Assembly (NCBI GenBank): GCA_965652645.1
Contig: CBFGXE010000016.1
Location: 1 to 57,042, forward strand
DNA: 57,042 bases
Origin: ZC4RG30 sp965652645
Lineage (GTDB): Bacteria; Pseudomonadota; Gammaproteobacteria; Steroidobacterales; Steroidobacteraceae
Reading direction: 5' to 3'
Shown here piece after piece: positions 40,201 through 48,706 of this stretch (position 1 is its first letter; each line of letters starts with the position of its first letter). The notes below the pieces were generated by a model. The model worked only from the letters and a program-made list of their open reading frames with translations, was not told the DNA's origin and ran no database searches. Both the position numbers and the translations under genes were made by a program.

Positions 40201-42846
40201 CTCAGTGCCGACAAGGAGAGCTACCAGGTCGGCGAGACCGCGGTCATCCAGCTGCCGCAGAGCGCGCAGGGCCGCGCGCTGCTTACGGTGGAAAACGGCA
40301 GCGGCATCATCGAGGCGCGCTGGATCACGCCAGGCGCACAGGATGCGCGCGTCAGCATCCCCGTGACCGGGGCGATGGCGCCGAACGTGTACGTGGCCGT
40401 GACGCTGCTGCAGCCGCATGCCGGCAAGCGCAATGACCGGCCCATCCGCCTGTATGGCGTGATCCCGCTGCCGGTGACTGATCCGGGCACGCAGCTGAAG
40501 CCGGTGGTGGAGACCGCGGCCGAATGGCGCCCGGAGTCGGAGGTGACGGTGAAGGTCAGCGAGGCCGCCGGCAAGGCGATGACCTACACCCTGGCGGTGG
40601 TGGACGAGGGCCTGCTGTCGCTGACCAGTTTCCGCACGCCCGACCTGCACGGCGAGTTCTTCCGGCGCGAAGCCCTCGGCGTGAAGACCTGGGACCTGTT
40701 CGATGACGTCAGCGGCGCCTATGGCGCGGAGCTGGAGCGCCTGCTGGCGCTGGGCGGTTCCGACGGCGCCGATCCCAATGCCGCCAACCGCGAGCAGTCG
40801 CGCTTCGTGCCCGTGGCGCAGGTGCTGGGTCCCTTCCAGCTGCCGGCGGGCCGCGCGCAGGAGCAGAAGGTGAACTTGCCGCGCTACGTGGGCGCGGTGC
40901 GGGTGATGGTGGTGGCCGGCAGCGGCGGCAAGCCTGCCGCCTATGGTTCGGCGGAGAAGTCGGTGCCGGTGCGCCAGCCGCTGATGATCCTGCCCACCAT
41001 GCCGCGGGTGGTGGGACCGGGAGAGGAGATCGCCGTGCCCGTGTCGGTGTTCGCCATGGACGACAGCGTGCGCGACGTGCGGCTGGCCATCGAGCCGGAC
41101 GCCATGTTCGAGGTGGTGGGCAGCGCCGAGGCCAGCGTGGCCTTCCAGGGCCCGGGCGAGAAGATCGCCATGCTCCGGCTGCGCGTGGCCAACCGCGTCG
41201 GACGGTCCACGGTGAAGTTCAGCGCCACCAGCGGCCGCGAGCGCGCCGGGGACGAGATCAACATCGAGGTGCGCACGCCCAATCCACCCTCCACGCGCGT
41301 GGTGACACAGATGCTGCAGCCGGGCGCCGCCTGGCAGCACCGCATCGAACCGCATGGCATCGAGGGCACCAACGAGGTGGCGCTGGAGGTGTCGCGCCTG
41401 CCGCCGATGAGCCTGGAGCGCCGGCTCGCCAGCCTGATCCACTATCCCTACGGCTGCCTGGAGCAGACCACCTCCGCGGTGTTCCCGCAGCTCTTCCTGC
41501 CGGCGCTGGCGCAGATGGGCGAGGCCGACCAGCGGCGCACCGAGGCCAACGTGCGTGCGGGCATCGAGCGGTTGCGCGGTTTCCAGCTGGCCAACGGCGC
41601 CTTCAGTTACTGGCCGGGCGGCCAGTTCACCGCGGGCGATGGCTACCACCAGTGGGCCAGCATCTACGCGAGCCACTTCCTCATCGAGGCGGAACGGCTG
41701 GGCTACGCGGTGCCGGCGGCGATGCGCAGCGCCATGCTGCGCCACCTGCGCACGCAGGCGCGTGACTGGCGTGCTCCCGCCAGCCCGCCGCTGCACCAGG
41801 CCTACCGGCTGCTGGTGCTGGCGCGGGCCGGCGAGGCCGAGGTGGGCGCGATGAACCGCCTGCGCGAACTGCAGCTGGATGCGGTGGAACGCTGGGTGCT
41901 GGCCGGCGCCTACCAGCTGGCCGGGCTGGGCGATGCGGCGCGCGCGCTGGCCACCGCCGACCCGATGGGCGCGCGCGATTATCGCCGGGGCGACTGGTCC
42001 TGGGGCAGCACGTTGCGCGACAACGGCCTGGTGCTGCAGTCGGTGGTGCTGCTCAACCAGCTGGAGAAGGCCGAGCCGCTGGTGCGCGCGATTGCAACGC
42101 GCCTCGGCGAGGACACCTGGCTGTCCACGCAGGAGACCGCCTATGCGCTGCTGGCGATGTCGCAGCTGTCGGGCGCACGCTCCGAGGGCGGCTTCTCGTT
42201 CACGCGCACGCTGGACGGGCGCGATGCAAACTTCACTTCCACCGCGGCCGTGCAGCGCGAGGCGCTGCCGGTGCCGGATGCCGGCGCGCCGCTGGCCTTG
42301 CGCAACACCTCGCAGGGCGTGCTCTTTGCAACCTTGACGGTGCGTGGCGTGCCGGCGGCGGGCAACGAGGACCAGGTGGCCTCCGGCCTGGTGCTGTCGG
42401 CCAGCTATTCCGACGGTGCGGGCAACGGGGTGGATGTTTCCAGCCTCAGGCAGGGAGACGATGTCACCGTGGACATCGTGGTGCGCAACACCACGCGCAA
42501 TGACCTGCGCCATATCGCACTTACCCAGATCGTGCCTTCCGGCTGGGAGATCGCCAACGAGCGGCTGCACGATGCCGATGACGGCACCGGCGAACGCGAT
42601 GCGCGCAGCCGCGGCGAGGAGTTCCGCAACCAGCGGGCGGCGCAGGCGGACTTCGTCGACATCCGCGATGACCGCGTGATGCAGTTCTTCGACCTGCCCG
42701 CCGGCGCCACCATCCGCTTCCAGACCCGTGTCACGGCGGCATACCAGGGCCGCTTCTACCTGCCCGGCATCGCCGTGGAGGCCATGTACGATGCCACCAA
42801 GTACGCCCGCACCGCCGGCCGCTGGACGGAAGTGGTGGCGCGCTAG
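37228..42846 (+). CDS. yfhM: Bacterial alpha-2-macroglobulin lipoprotein with thioester
   Basis: An 1872-residue giant lipoprotein (lipobox LLAAAC, Cys20) of the YfhM/ECAM class, which traps proteases in the periplasm. MG domains fill the N-terminal two thirds (for example GERGVWRPGDAMPLTFVVHDR, about residue 633). The thioester motif C1410-L-E-Q1413 lies in the TED domain, whose helical toroid continues to about 1690, and a C-terminal receptor-like domain (YEDRVMQFFDLPAG-type region) ends it. The bait region should precede the thioester domain; its exact bounds are unclear. As in many proteobacteria it is paired with PBP1C, whose start overlaps its end. Together they are thought to protect and repair the wall after attack. 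Confidence 0.95.
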   Translation: MRIPMRFPFLGLLVLLAAACHQKPAALDSASADAWARVIIGHTSGLVPRRSEIRVLFANDVTGDSPLDAAVLQVEPAVKGELALRGPRELVLVPEGDLKPGQEYQVTLTGKGLGGLPQDLAPYRFDFRVQVPQFDVRLLDLESDSDDDQRMVQRGVVSTSDAESPEAVERMLRATYGGDTLRAQWTHSGDGHEHQFTLSGIQRQAAPRDIRLTLAGEPISARGEEARSVTVPASGEFSVLNAQAIEEEGRKQILLAFTDALDDAQDLKGLVRISVGAFTTRIDGNRLVLYPTEEVAGEVTVTLEPGIRNRRGERLALQSVHALSLASGKPQVRFVGSGTILPDAKQMTVAFEAVSARSVMVTATRIFPDNIPQYLQTSTFRQASYEIGRVGRYLWRRNVALNGPRTGRWQRYELDVTELMQRHPGSMIQLTLQLTPANSAYSCGDEAAQAQTPAELPTPRSQESQRNGMEYPWQYEEEFFGVAGDNAPAEIDYEARWRERGDPCSSAYYLYGYSGNQVRAQRNLLASNFGLLAKADARGRVMVTVTNLATAEPQGGVALELRNFQNQPVGTATSDSRGMATIEPSGTPFLLVAGSGTGRGYLRLGEGNALPVSHFEVGGDTVQKGLKGAIYGERGVWRPGDAMPLTFVVHDRDGALPENHPATLELVDPRGKVTQSLVNARPVDGFYRFDARTAGDAPTGNWTARVSLGGATFTKRVKVETVMPNRLRIDLDLGQGRLGAGTPLRGRLESEWLSGASAAGLRADVKVKLTPVTTQFADHAGFVFDDPARNFMLAEQTVFEGTLGADGSVRFEKPVQAAQAPGMLSAGFTTRVFERGGAFSINYLARDYAPYSRFVGLKIPQVNRRNTLALDEEHTVDLASVNAQGAPVGGRALSVKLYKLEWRWWWDREEGSLASFVARESSTRVRDATLTTDAQGRGQWRFRLGEAEWGRYLLRVCDTQGGHCAGQVFYVDSPYWGEGRDQTSPAATMLELSADKESYQVGETAVIQLPQSAQGRALLTVENGSGIIEARWITPGAQDARVSIPVTGAMAPNVYVAVTLLQPHAGKRNDRPIRLYGVIPLPVTDPGTQLKPVVETAAEWRPESEVTVKVSEAAGKAMTYTLAVVDEGLLSLTSFRTPDLHGEFFRREALGVKTWDLFDDVSGAYGAELERLLALGGSDGADPNAANREQSRFVPVAQVLGPFQLPAGRAQEQKVNLPRYVGAVRVMVVAGSGGKPAAYGSAEKSVPVRQPLMILPTMPRVVGPGEEIAVPVSVFAMDDSVRDVRLAIEPDAMFEVVGSAEASVAFQGPGEKIAMLRLRVANRVGRSTVKFSATSGRERAGDEINIEVRTPNPPSTRVVTQMLQPGAAWQHRIEPHGIEGTNEVALEVSRLPPMSLERRLASLIHYPYGCLEQTTSAVFPQLFLPALAQMGEADQRRTEANVRAGIERLRGFQLANGAFSYWPGGQFTAGDGYHQWASIYASHFLIEAERLGYAVPAAMRSAMLRHLRTQARDWRAPASPPLHQAYRLLVLARAGEAEVGAMNRLRELQLDAVERWVLAGAYQLAGLGDAARALATADPMGARDYRRGDWSWGSTLRDNGLVLQSVVLLNQLEKAEPLVRAIATRLGEDTWLSTQETAYALLAMSQLSGARSEGGFSFTRTLDGRDANFTSTAAVQREALPVPDAGAPLALRNTSQGVLFATLTVRGVPAAGNEDQVASGLVLSASYSDGAGNGVDVSSLRQGDDVTVDIVVRNTTRNDLRHIALTQIVPSGWEIANERLHDADDGTGERDARSRGEEFRNQRAAQADFVDIRDDRVMQFFDLPAGATIRFQTRVTAAYQGRFYLPGIAVEAMYDATKYARTAGRWTEVVAR

Positions 42847-45190
42847 ACGCGTCCGGCTCGCTGCCATCCTGCTGGCGGCGGGCGGCATCGCCTTCTGGTG
42901 GATGCTGCCGCGCCCCCTGTTCAGCGAGCCCCTGTCGGCGGTGCTGCTGGCGCGCGATGGCACGCTGCTGGGCGCGCGCATCGCGGCCGATGGCCAGTGG
43001 CGGTTTCCCGCAGGCGAAGTGGTGCCGCAGCGTTTTGCCACGGCGCTGCTGGCCTACGAGGACCGGCGTTTCTTCGATCATCCCGGCATCGACCTGCGTG
43101 CCGTGGCGCGCGCCGCGCGCAGCAACTGGCGCGCGGGGCGCGTGGTCAGCGGTGCCTCCACCATCACCATGCAGCTGGCGCGCCTGGTGCGCCAGCAGCA
43201 TGGCAAGCGTCGCGGTCGCGGTTACCTGGAGAAGGCCTGGCAGTCGCTGCTGGCGCTGCGGCTGGAGTGCAGCTATTCCAAGCCCGAGCTGCTGGCGCTG
43301 TACGCGGGCCATGCGCCCTTCGGCGGCAACGTGGTGGGGCTGGAGGCGGCGGCCTGGCGCTACTTCGGACGTGATCCCGCGCAGCTCTCATGGGCCGAGG
43401 CGGCGACGCTGGCGGTGCTGCCCAATGCCCCGGGCCTGGTCACGCCGGGGCGGGCGCGCGAGCGCCTCAGGCAGCGGCGCGATGACCTGCTGCGCACGCT
43501 GGCGGCGCGCGGCGAGATGGATGCACTGGACCTGGAGCTGGCGCTGGCCGAGCCCCTGGTGGAAGCGCCGCAGCCCCTGCCGAACCTCGCGCCGCACCTG
43601 CTCGACACGCTGCGCGCGCGGCACCCCGCGCGCTACCGCTTCCAGACCACGCTGGATGCCGGCCTGCAGCGCCAGGCCACCGCGCTGGTGGCCGAGCATG
43701 CCGCGCTGATGCAGCGTTCCGGCGTGGGCAACGTGGCGGCGGTGGTGGCCGACAATCGCAGCTTCGAGGTGCTGGCCTACGTGGGCAATGCAGAGTGGGG
43801 CCTTGATGCCGGGCGCGCGCTGGCGGTGGACATCGTGCAGCGGCCGCGCAGCACCGGCAGCATCCTGAAACCCTTCCTCTATGCCGCGATGCTGGACAGC
43901 AGCCAGCTGCTGCCGCGCATGCTGGTGGCCGACGTGCCCACGCAGATGCGCGGTTTCAGGCCCGAGAACTTCGATCGCACCTTCCGCGGCGCCGTGCCCG
44001 CGGATGAGGCGCTGGCGCATTCGCTGAACGTGCCGGCGGTGCGCATGCTGCGCGAGTACGGCTATCCCCGCTTCCACGAACTGCTGCAGCGCTTGGGGTT
44101 TTCCACGCTCACGCGTCCGCCCGACCACTATGGCCTGGCGCTGATCCTGGGCGGCGCGGAGGCCACGTTGTGGGATGTGATGGGTGCGTATGCCAACCTT
44201 GCCGATGGGGCACGGGTGGCAGGGAGCGGTGCAAGGACGCAACGCCGGCTGCGCTGGCTGCTGGACGACGCCGAAGGGACCGGTGCCGCGCGTCCCATTT
44301 CCGTCGGCGCCGCCTGGCTCACGCAGGAGGCGCTGCTGGGCGTGGCGCGTCCCCCGGATGAAGCGGGCTGGGAGCGTTTTGCGGGCAGCCGGCAGATCGC
44401 CTGGAAGACCGGCACCAGCTGGGGTTTGCGCGATGCCTGGGCTGTCGGCAGCAGCACCGCGCATACGGTGGGTGTGTGGGTGGGCAATGCGGATGGACGC
44501 GGCGTCCCGGGACTCACGGGTGGCAGCGCCGCCGCGCCCCTGCTGTTCGCGCTGCACGGGACGTTGCCGCGCAGCGCCTGGTACACCACGCCCGTGGGCG
44601 CCCTGAAGAGCGTGCGCACCTGCGCGGAGGACGGTTTCCTTGCCAGTGACCTGTGCACTCCGCGTGATGCGCTGGTGCCCGCGCGCAGCCACTTCGACCG
44701 GCAGAGTCCCTACCACCAGATGGTGCACCTGGATGCGGCAAGTGGCCGGCGGGTGAATGCCGACTGCGAGGCGCCGGGGCGGATGCGCCACCAGTCCTGG
44801 TTCGTGCTGCCGCCGGCGCTGGCGCATTACTACACGCTGCGCCACGGGGACTATCGTCCGCTGCCGGCCTGGCGGGCGGATTGCGGTCCAGGCGGCGCGG
44901 ATGTCGCGCAGGGGATGATGGAGTTCATCTATCCGGACGCCGGTGGCCGGTTGTACGTGCCTGTGGACCTGGATGAACAGCGCGGCCGCGCCGTGCTCGA
45001 GGTGGTGCACCGCGACCCGGAAGCGGTGCTCTACTGGCACCTCGATGAGGACTACGCGGCGCGCACGGAGCTGCGCCACCAGCTGGCCATCGACCTGCCG
45101 CAGGGCGAACACCGCGTCACCGTGGTGGACCAGGAGGGCCGGCGCCTCACGCGCCGCTTCACCGTGCTGGCGCGGGGAACGGGCGACTGA
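42791..45190 (+). CDS. pbpC: Penicillin-binding protein 1C (bifunctional glycosyltransferase/transpeptidase)
   Basis: A 799-residue class A-like PBP. It has a membrane anchor (about residues 22-40), a GT51 glycosyltransferase (Glu90 in YEDRRFFDHPG, then GASTITMQLAR), a transpeptidase with S357-I-L-K360, SLN in HSLNVPAVR and K539-T-G (WKTGTSWGLRDAWA), and a BiPBP_C-type C-terminal domain. The start is unsettled: the frame is open further upstream inside the alpha-2-macroglobulin gene, and ATG 42791 gives a 56-base overlap. No start codon is available closer to the anchor helix. Length compares well with E. coli PbpC (770). Role: peptidoglycan synthesis or repair in partnership with the macroglobulin. 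Confidence 0.92.
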   Translation: MPPSTPAPPAAGRKWWRARRVRLAAILLAAGGIAFWWMLPRPLFSEPLSAVLLARDGTLLGARIAADGQWRFPAGEVVPQRFATALLAYEDRRFFDHPGIDLRAVARAARSNWRAGRVVSGASTITMQLARLVRQQHGKRRGRGYLEKAWQSLLALRLECSYSKPELLALYAGHAPFGGNVVGLEAAAWRYFGRDPAQLSWAEAATLAVLPNAPGLVTPGRARERLRQRRDDLLRTLAARGEMDALDLELALAEPLVEAPQPLPNLAPHLLDTLRARHPARYRFQTTLDAGLQRQATALVAEHAALMQRSGVGNVAAVVADNRSFEVLAYVGNAEWGLDAGRALAVDIVQRPRSTGSILKPFLYAAMLDSSQLLPRMLVADVPTQMRGFRPENFDRTFRGAVPADEALAHSLNVPAVRMLREYGYPRFHELLQRLGFSTLTRPPDHYGLALILGGAEATLWDVMGAYANLADGARVAGSGARTQRRLRWLLDDAEGTGAARPISVGAAWLTQEALLGVARPPDEAGWERFAGSRQIAWKTGTSWGLRDAWAVGSSTAHTVGVWVGNADGRGVPGLTGGSAAAPLLFALHGTLPRSAWYTTPVGALKSVRTCAEDGFLASDLCTPRDALVPARSHFDRQSPYHQMVHLDAASGRRVNADCEAPGRMRHQSWFVLPPALAHYYTLRHGDYRPLPAWRADCGPGGADVAQGMMEFIYPDAGGRLYVPVDLDEQRGRAVLEVVHRDPEAVLYWHLDEDYAARTELRHQLAIDLPQGEHRVTVVDQEGRRLTRRFTVLARGTGD

Positions 45191-45197
45191 CCGTCGC

Positions 45198-45635
45198 TCA
45201 GCGCCGCCTGAACAGGCGTGCGATGAAACCCTTCTTTTCCGCGGGCCGCACGGGCTGCGTGATGCGCGGCCTGGGCGGACCCTTCGGCGGCATGGAGCGC
45301 GTGACGCCGCGCCCGACAGGCGTGCGGGTGTCGTAGGGATTGAAACCGCGGCTGGCGCCGGGTTCCAGTTCAGGCGTGACATCGGCGTTGCGCATTTCGC
45401 CGGGGCGGGGGGAGGGATCATCCGTCGGCATTTTCGCGCCGTCCTTCTCCCACAACTTCTCGTCGTCACCGAGCAGCCTGAGGCTGCTGAGGTCCAGCTT
45501 CTTGAGGAGACGGGAAGTGGAGTCGATGGCGTGACGCCCGGACTCGATGGCCCATTCCCAGACAGCCCTGCCCCCCGGCTCGTGGCGTACCCGCCCCGAG
45601 CGCCGTGGCTTGCTGTCTGAATCCTGACCCGACAC
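45198..45635 (-). CDS. Conserved small basic protein of unknown function
   Basis: A 145-residue protein without signal or membrane segment. The middle has GGRAVWEWAIESGRH and STSRLLKKLDLSSLRLL, followed by FNPYDTRTPVGRGV and a basic tail (KKGFIARLFRRR). Small gammaproteobacterial proteins with WEWA-type and NPYD-type motifs exist without assigned function, and this looks like one of them; I could not name the family. It is convergent with pbpC (7 bases) and divergent from the Vgb-like gene. Confidence 0.65.
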   Translation of the reverse strand: MSGQDSDSKPRRSGRVRHEPGGRAVWEWAIESGRHAIDSTSRLLKKLDLSSLRLLGDDEKLWEKDGAKMPTDDPSPRPGEMRNADVTPELEPGASRGFNPYDTRTPVGRGVTRSMPPKGPPRPRITQPVRPAEKKGFIARLFRRR

Positions 45636-45702
45636 GATTCACCTCCGCACCCCTGGCCCGGACATCATCTTACCGTTGCGGCCACAAGGTCACCTATGCG
45701 GG

Positions 45703-45732
45703 TTGTTGGAATTGTCGGATAAAGCCTACATT
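45703..45732 (+). promoter_or_regulatory. Candidate sigma-70 promoter for the Vgb-like gene
   Basis: TTGTTG (45703-45708) and TACATT (45727-45732) lie at an 18-base spacing in an AT-richer patch between divergent genes, 36 bases before the GTG start at 45768. The -35 match is partial. Confidence 0.45.
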
Positions 45733-45767
45733 TGCCTGTGAGCCGCCCGCCGGGCGCAGGAGAGCGT

Positions 45768-46820
45768 GTGAAGAGCATCCGCAGCATGGCCCTTGTGGGG
45801 CTGGCGGCCTGTGCCGCGGCCGTGCTGGCCGCCGAACAGCGCTGGCTGGGCAAGGGCGATACGGCGCTGGCCACGGACGGCAACGTGAACTCGTTCACGT
45901 TGCCGCAGCCCGGCAGCGGGCCCGCCACGGTGGCCATCGCGACGGACGGCAGCGTGTGGTTCACCGAGGGACAGGGCAACCGCATCGGCCGCATCCGGCC
46001 CGATGGCAGCGGCTACCAGGGTTTCCCGCTGCCGAATCCGGACAGCGCGCCGCGCATCATCGCGCCGGGCAGCGACGGCAACATGTGGTTCTCGGAGCAT
46101 GGCGGCAACCGCATCGGGCGCATCACGCCGCAGGGCGTGATCACCAGTTTCCCCATTCCCACGCCGGCATCGCAGCCGCGTGCCATCGCGCTGGGCGCCG
46201 ACGGCAACATCTGGTTCGGTGAATTCGCGGGCAACCGGATCGGGCGCATCACGCCGCAGGGCGTGATCACGGAATTCCCGCTGCCCACGCCGGACAGCGG
46301 GCCGCGCGCGCTCGCGGCGGGGCCTGACGGCAACATCTGGTACTCGGCCTTCCGTGCCAGCCGCATCGGGCGCATCACGCCGCAGGGCGAGATCACCGAG
46401 TTCGTGCTGCCGCGCCCGGTTTCGGGTCCCGGTGACATTACCGCGGGTGCGGATGGCGCCATGTGGTTCCTGCAGCTGTCGGGGACGATGGACGGCCTGC
46501 AGGTGGATGGCGGTCGCATCGGCCGCATCACCATGGATGGCGTCATCACCGAATATCCGCTGCCCGCGCGCACGCCATCGCCCATCAACATCACCGTGGG
46601 GCCGGACAGGAACATCTGGTACACGCGGGGCGGGGCCGTGGGGCGTGTCACACCAGATGGCCGGATCGTTGAATATCCTCTGGAAGAGGGGGCGCGCGGT
46701 TCGGGCCTGAGCGCAGGCAGTGACCGCCGGCCCCCGGACCGGCTGGTGAACCGCCTGTATGTGGCGGATTCCGGCGGCAACCGCATCGCGTGGCTGGAGT
46801 TCGCGCCGCAGGGCCGGTAA
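45768..46820 (+). CDS. Secreted Vgb-like (virginiamycin B lyase-type) beta-propeller protein
   Basis: A 350-residue exported protein. The signal peptide is short (VKSIRSMALVGLAACAAAVLA). It is followed by six to seven blades of about 42 residues with the repeating pattern DGNIWF-x-E-x3-NRIGRITPQGVITEFPLPTP, the streptogramin-lyase/SMP-30-like propeller. GTG 45768 is chosen because AGGAGAG is correctly spaced and the signal begins there. True Vgb enzymes need specific His/Glu residues at the propeller centre; I cannot confirm them here, so antibiotic lyase activity should not be assumed. A binding or sensing propeller is as likely. The next gene starts 52 bases on. Confidence 0.85.
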   Translation: MKSIRSMALVGLAACAAAVLAAEQRWLGKGDTALATDGNVNSFTLPQPGSGPATVAIATDGSVWFTEGQGNRIGRIRPDGSGYQGFPLPNPDSAPRIIAPGSDGNMWFSEHGGNRIGRITPQGVITSFPIPTPASQPRAIALGADGNIWFGEFAGNRIGRITPQGVITEFPLPTPDSGPRALAAGPDGNIWYSAFRASRIGRITPQGEITEFVLPRPVSGPGDITAGADGAMWFLQLSGTMDGLQVDGGRIGRITMDGVITEYPLPARTPSPINITVGPDRNIWYTRGGAVGRVTPDGRIVEYPLEEGARGSGLSAGSDRRPPDRLVNRLYVADSGGNRIAWLEFAPQGR

Positions 46821-46872
46821 GGAATCGCCGGTTGCCGCGACTGCCTTCGAGGACATTTTCCGGGAGACCGAA

Positions 46873-48684
46873 TTGAAAGCCATTCTGCGAGGGATCTATG
46901 TGTGGCTGGCGTGCAGCGTGCCGTTGGCCGGTTTCGCGGCCGCGCCGGCCATGCCGGGGATCGAGCGCCTGCCGCCCGACACCTGGGTGCTGCTGCAGTG
47001 GCATGGCGTGAGCGCGACCGAGAAGGTGCGCGGCACCAACCCGGTGATGCGCCTGTGGGATGACCCGCAGTTCAAGGCCGTGCGCGCGCAACTGTTCGAG
47101 GAGCTGGCGCGCGAAAACAGCTCCTTCAACCGCGCACAGGCCGACGACGTGCTCGCGGTGCTCGAGAATCCCGCCCTCGTCGGCGTGGCCGGCGATCCGC
47201 TGGGTGCGGGTGGCAAGGCACTGGGCTTCGTCGTGGTGAACCGCAAGGGCAGGGAGGAAGCCTGGGCGCGCCTGCGCCAGGGGAGTACCGCGAAGCCCGG
47301 CGTCGTGGAGTCCACCTATGCCTTCAGCGGCGTGCAGGTGAAGAAGAAGGTCACCACCACGCCCGCGCCGCCCGCGCCGGAGGGCGAGCCGCAGGCACCG
47401 CCGCGCGTGCGCGAGAGTTTCAGTGCGCTGCTGGGCGACCTTGAACTGTTCGCTGATGAGCAGAAACTGATGGAGACGCTGATCACGCGCCTGCAGGCCA
47501 GGAATCCGCCCGCCGGCGCCTCGCTGGCCAGTGATGCCACCTTCCAGCGTGCGCAGCGCTTCCGCGCCGAGGGGCCTTTGCTGGAAGCCTTCGTGAAGGT
47601 GCCGGACCTCAGCCGGTTGCCCATTCCCGAACAGCCCCAGCTCGACATTGCCGCGGGCGTGCGCGAGCTGCACCTGGAGCGCGTGCATGGCGTGTGGGCT
47701 TCGGCCGGCATGGGCGGCGACCGCATGGTGATGCGTGCCGCGCTGCTGGGCGATACCACGCCGGGCAGCGTGCTCGACGTGATCGGCGGCAACGTGAAGG
47801 AATTCCAGACGGCGGCCGTGGCCTCCTCGAACGGCTCGTTCAATGCATTCCGCATCGACCTGCCCGCGCTCTATGCCACGCTGCTGCGCGCGGTGCGCGC
47901 CGGCCTGCCGCCCGACCAGGGTTCAGCCGCGGGCATCCTCATCGACGCCGTGGTGGCGGCGCAGACCGGCATGCGTGCCGTGGAACTGCTGGCCCTGCTG
48001 GGCGGGGAGATCGGTGCCTCCGGTGTCGGTGACGGCATGGCAGACGGGGTGCTGCCCGGCATGCTGCTGTTGCAGGTGGCCAACCATGAGGGCCTGCTCG
48101 GACTGCTGCAGATGGCCACTTCGTCCCTTCGCCAGGCGGAGGAACGCATCGGTGCGGCCACCGTGCTGAAACTGCTGCTCCCCGGCGAGGCCGCCGATGC
48201 GGATGGCAGCCAGGCCGTGCTCGTGGGTGTGGCGCCGAAGGTCATGGCCGTGACGCAGGACCGGACGGAACTGGAGGGCGTGCTGTCGCGGGAGGCAACG
48301 GGAGCGGCGGCGCCGGCCGGATCCGTGGCGGCCGATCCTGTCTACCAGGCCATGCGCCGCTCCTTCCCGGCCGAACTCAATGGCGTGAGTTTTGCCGACA
48401 TCTCGCGCGGCCACTGGGACAAGGAGTTCGATGGCCTGCGCAGGGAGCTGCGCCGGAGCAGGGAGGAACTGCGCGGGCAGCTGGCGGAGGCGCTCGCCGC
48501 CGCGACCGATGATGCGGCCAGTGCACAGCAGGCGGAAAAGTTGCGCGGCGAACTGCGCGCGCTGGAGCGCGTGGAGGAGACCGCCGACGTGGTGATCCCG
48601 CTGCTGCCGAAATACCTGAAGCTCTCCGCCGGCGGCAGCTGGAAGGCCGACGACGGCCTGTTCTTCGACTCCTGGCTGAACTGA
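46873..48684 (+). CDS. Large exported protein of unknown function (DUF3352-like), TTG start
   Basis: A 603-residue protein. TTG 46873 is the best start: GGGAG sits 7 bases upstream and it gives an immediate signal peptide, KAILRGIYVWLACSVPLAGFAAA. The body (LPPDTWVLLQWHGV, DDVLAVLENPALVGVAG, GMGGDRMVMRAALLG) resembles DUF3352-type secreted proteins that assess substrate-like repeats, but the assignment is tentative. A coiled coil occupies about residues 515-575 (LRRELRRSREELRGQLAEAL). The C-terminus ends SWKADDGLFFDSWLN. It follows the Vgb-like gene and converges with the MFS gene. Function unknown. Confidence 0.7.
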   Translation: MKAILRGIYVWLACSVPLAGFAAAPAMPGIERLPPDTWVLLQWHGVSATEKVRGTNPVMRLWDDPQFKAVRAQLFEELARENSSFNRAQADDVLAVLENPALVGVAGDPLGAGGKALGFVVVNRKGREEAWARLRQGSTAKPGVVESTYAFSGVQVKKKVTTTPAPPAPEGEPQAPPRVRESFSALLGDLELFADEQKLMETLITRLQARNPPAGASLASDATFQRAQRFRAEGPLLEAFVKVPDLSRLPIPEQPQLDIAAGVRELHLERVHGVWASAGMGGDRMVMRAALLGDTTPGSVLDVIGGNVKEFQTAAVASSNGSFNAFRIDLPALYATLLRAVRAGLPPDQGSAAGILIDAVVAAQTGMRAVELLALLGGEIGASGVGDGMADGVLPGMLLLQVANHEGLLGLLQMATSSLRQAEERIGAATVLKLLLPGEAADADGSQAVLVGVAPKVMAVTQDRTELEGVLSREATGAAAPAGSVAADPVYQAMRRSFPAELNGVSFADISRGHWDKEFDGLRRELRRSREELRGQLAEALAAATDDAASAQQAEKLRGELRALERVEETADVVIPLLPKYLKLSAGGSWKADDGLFFDSWLN

Positions 48685-48706
48685 GCCGCGGACCGCGCCC
48701 CGGGGC

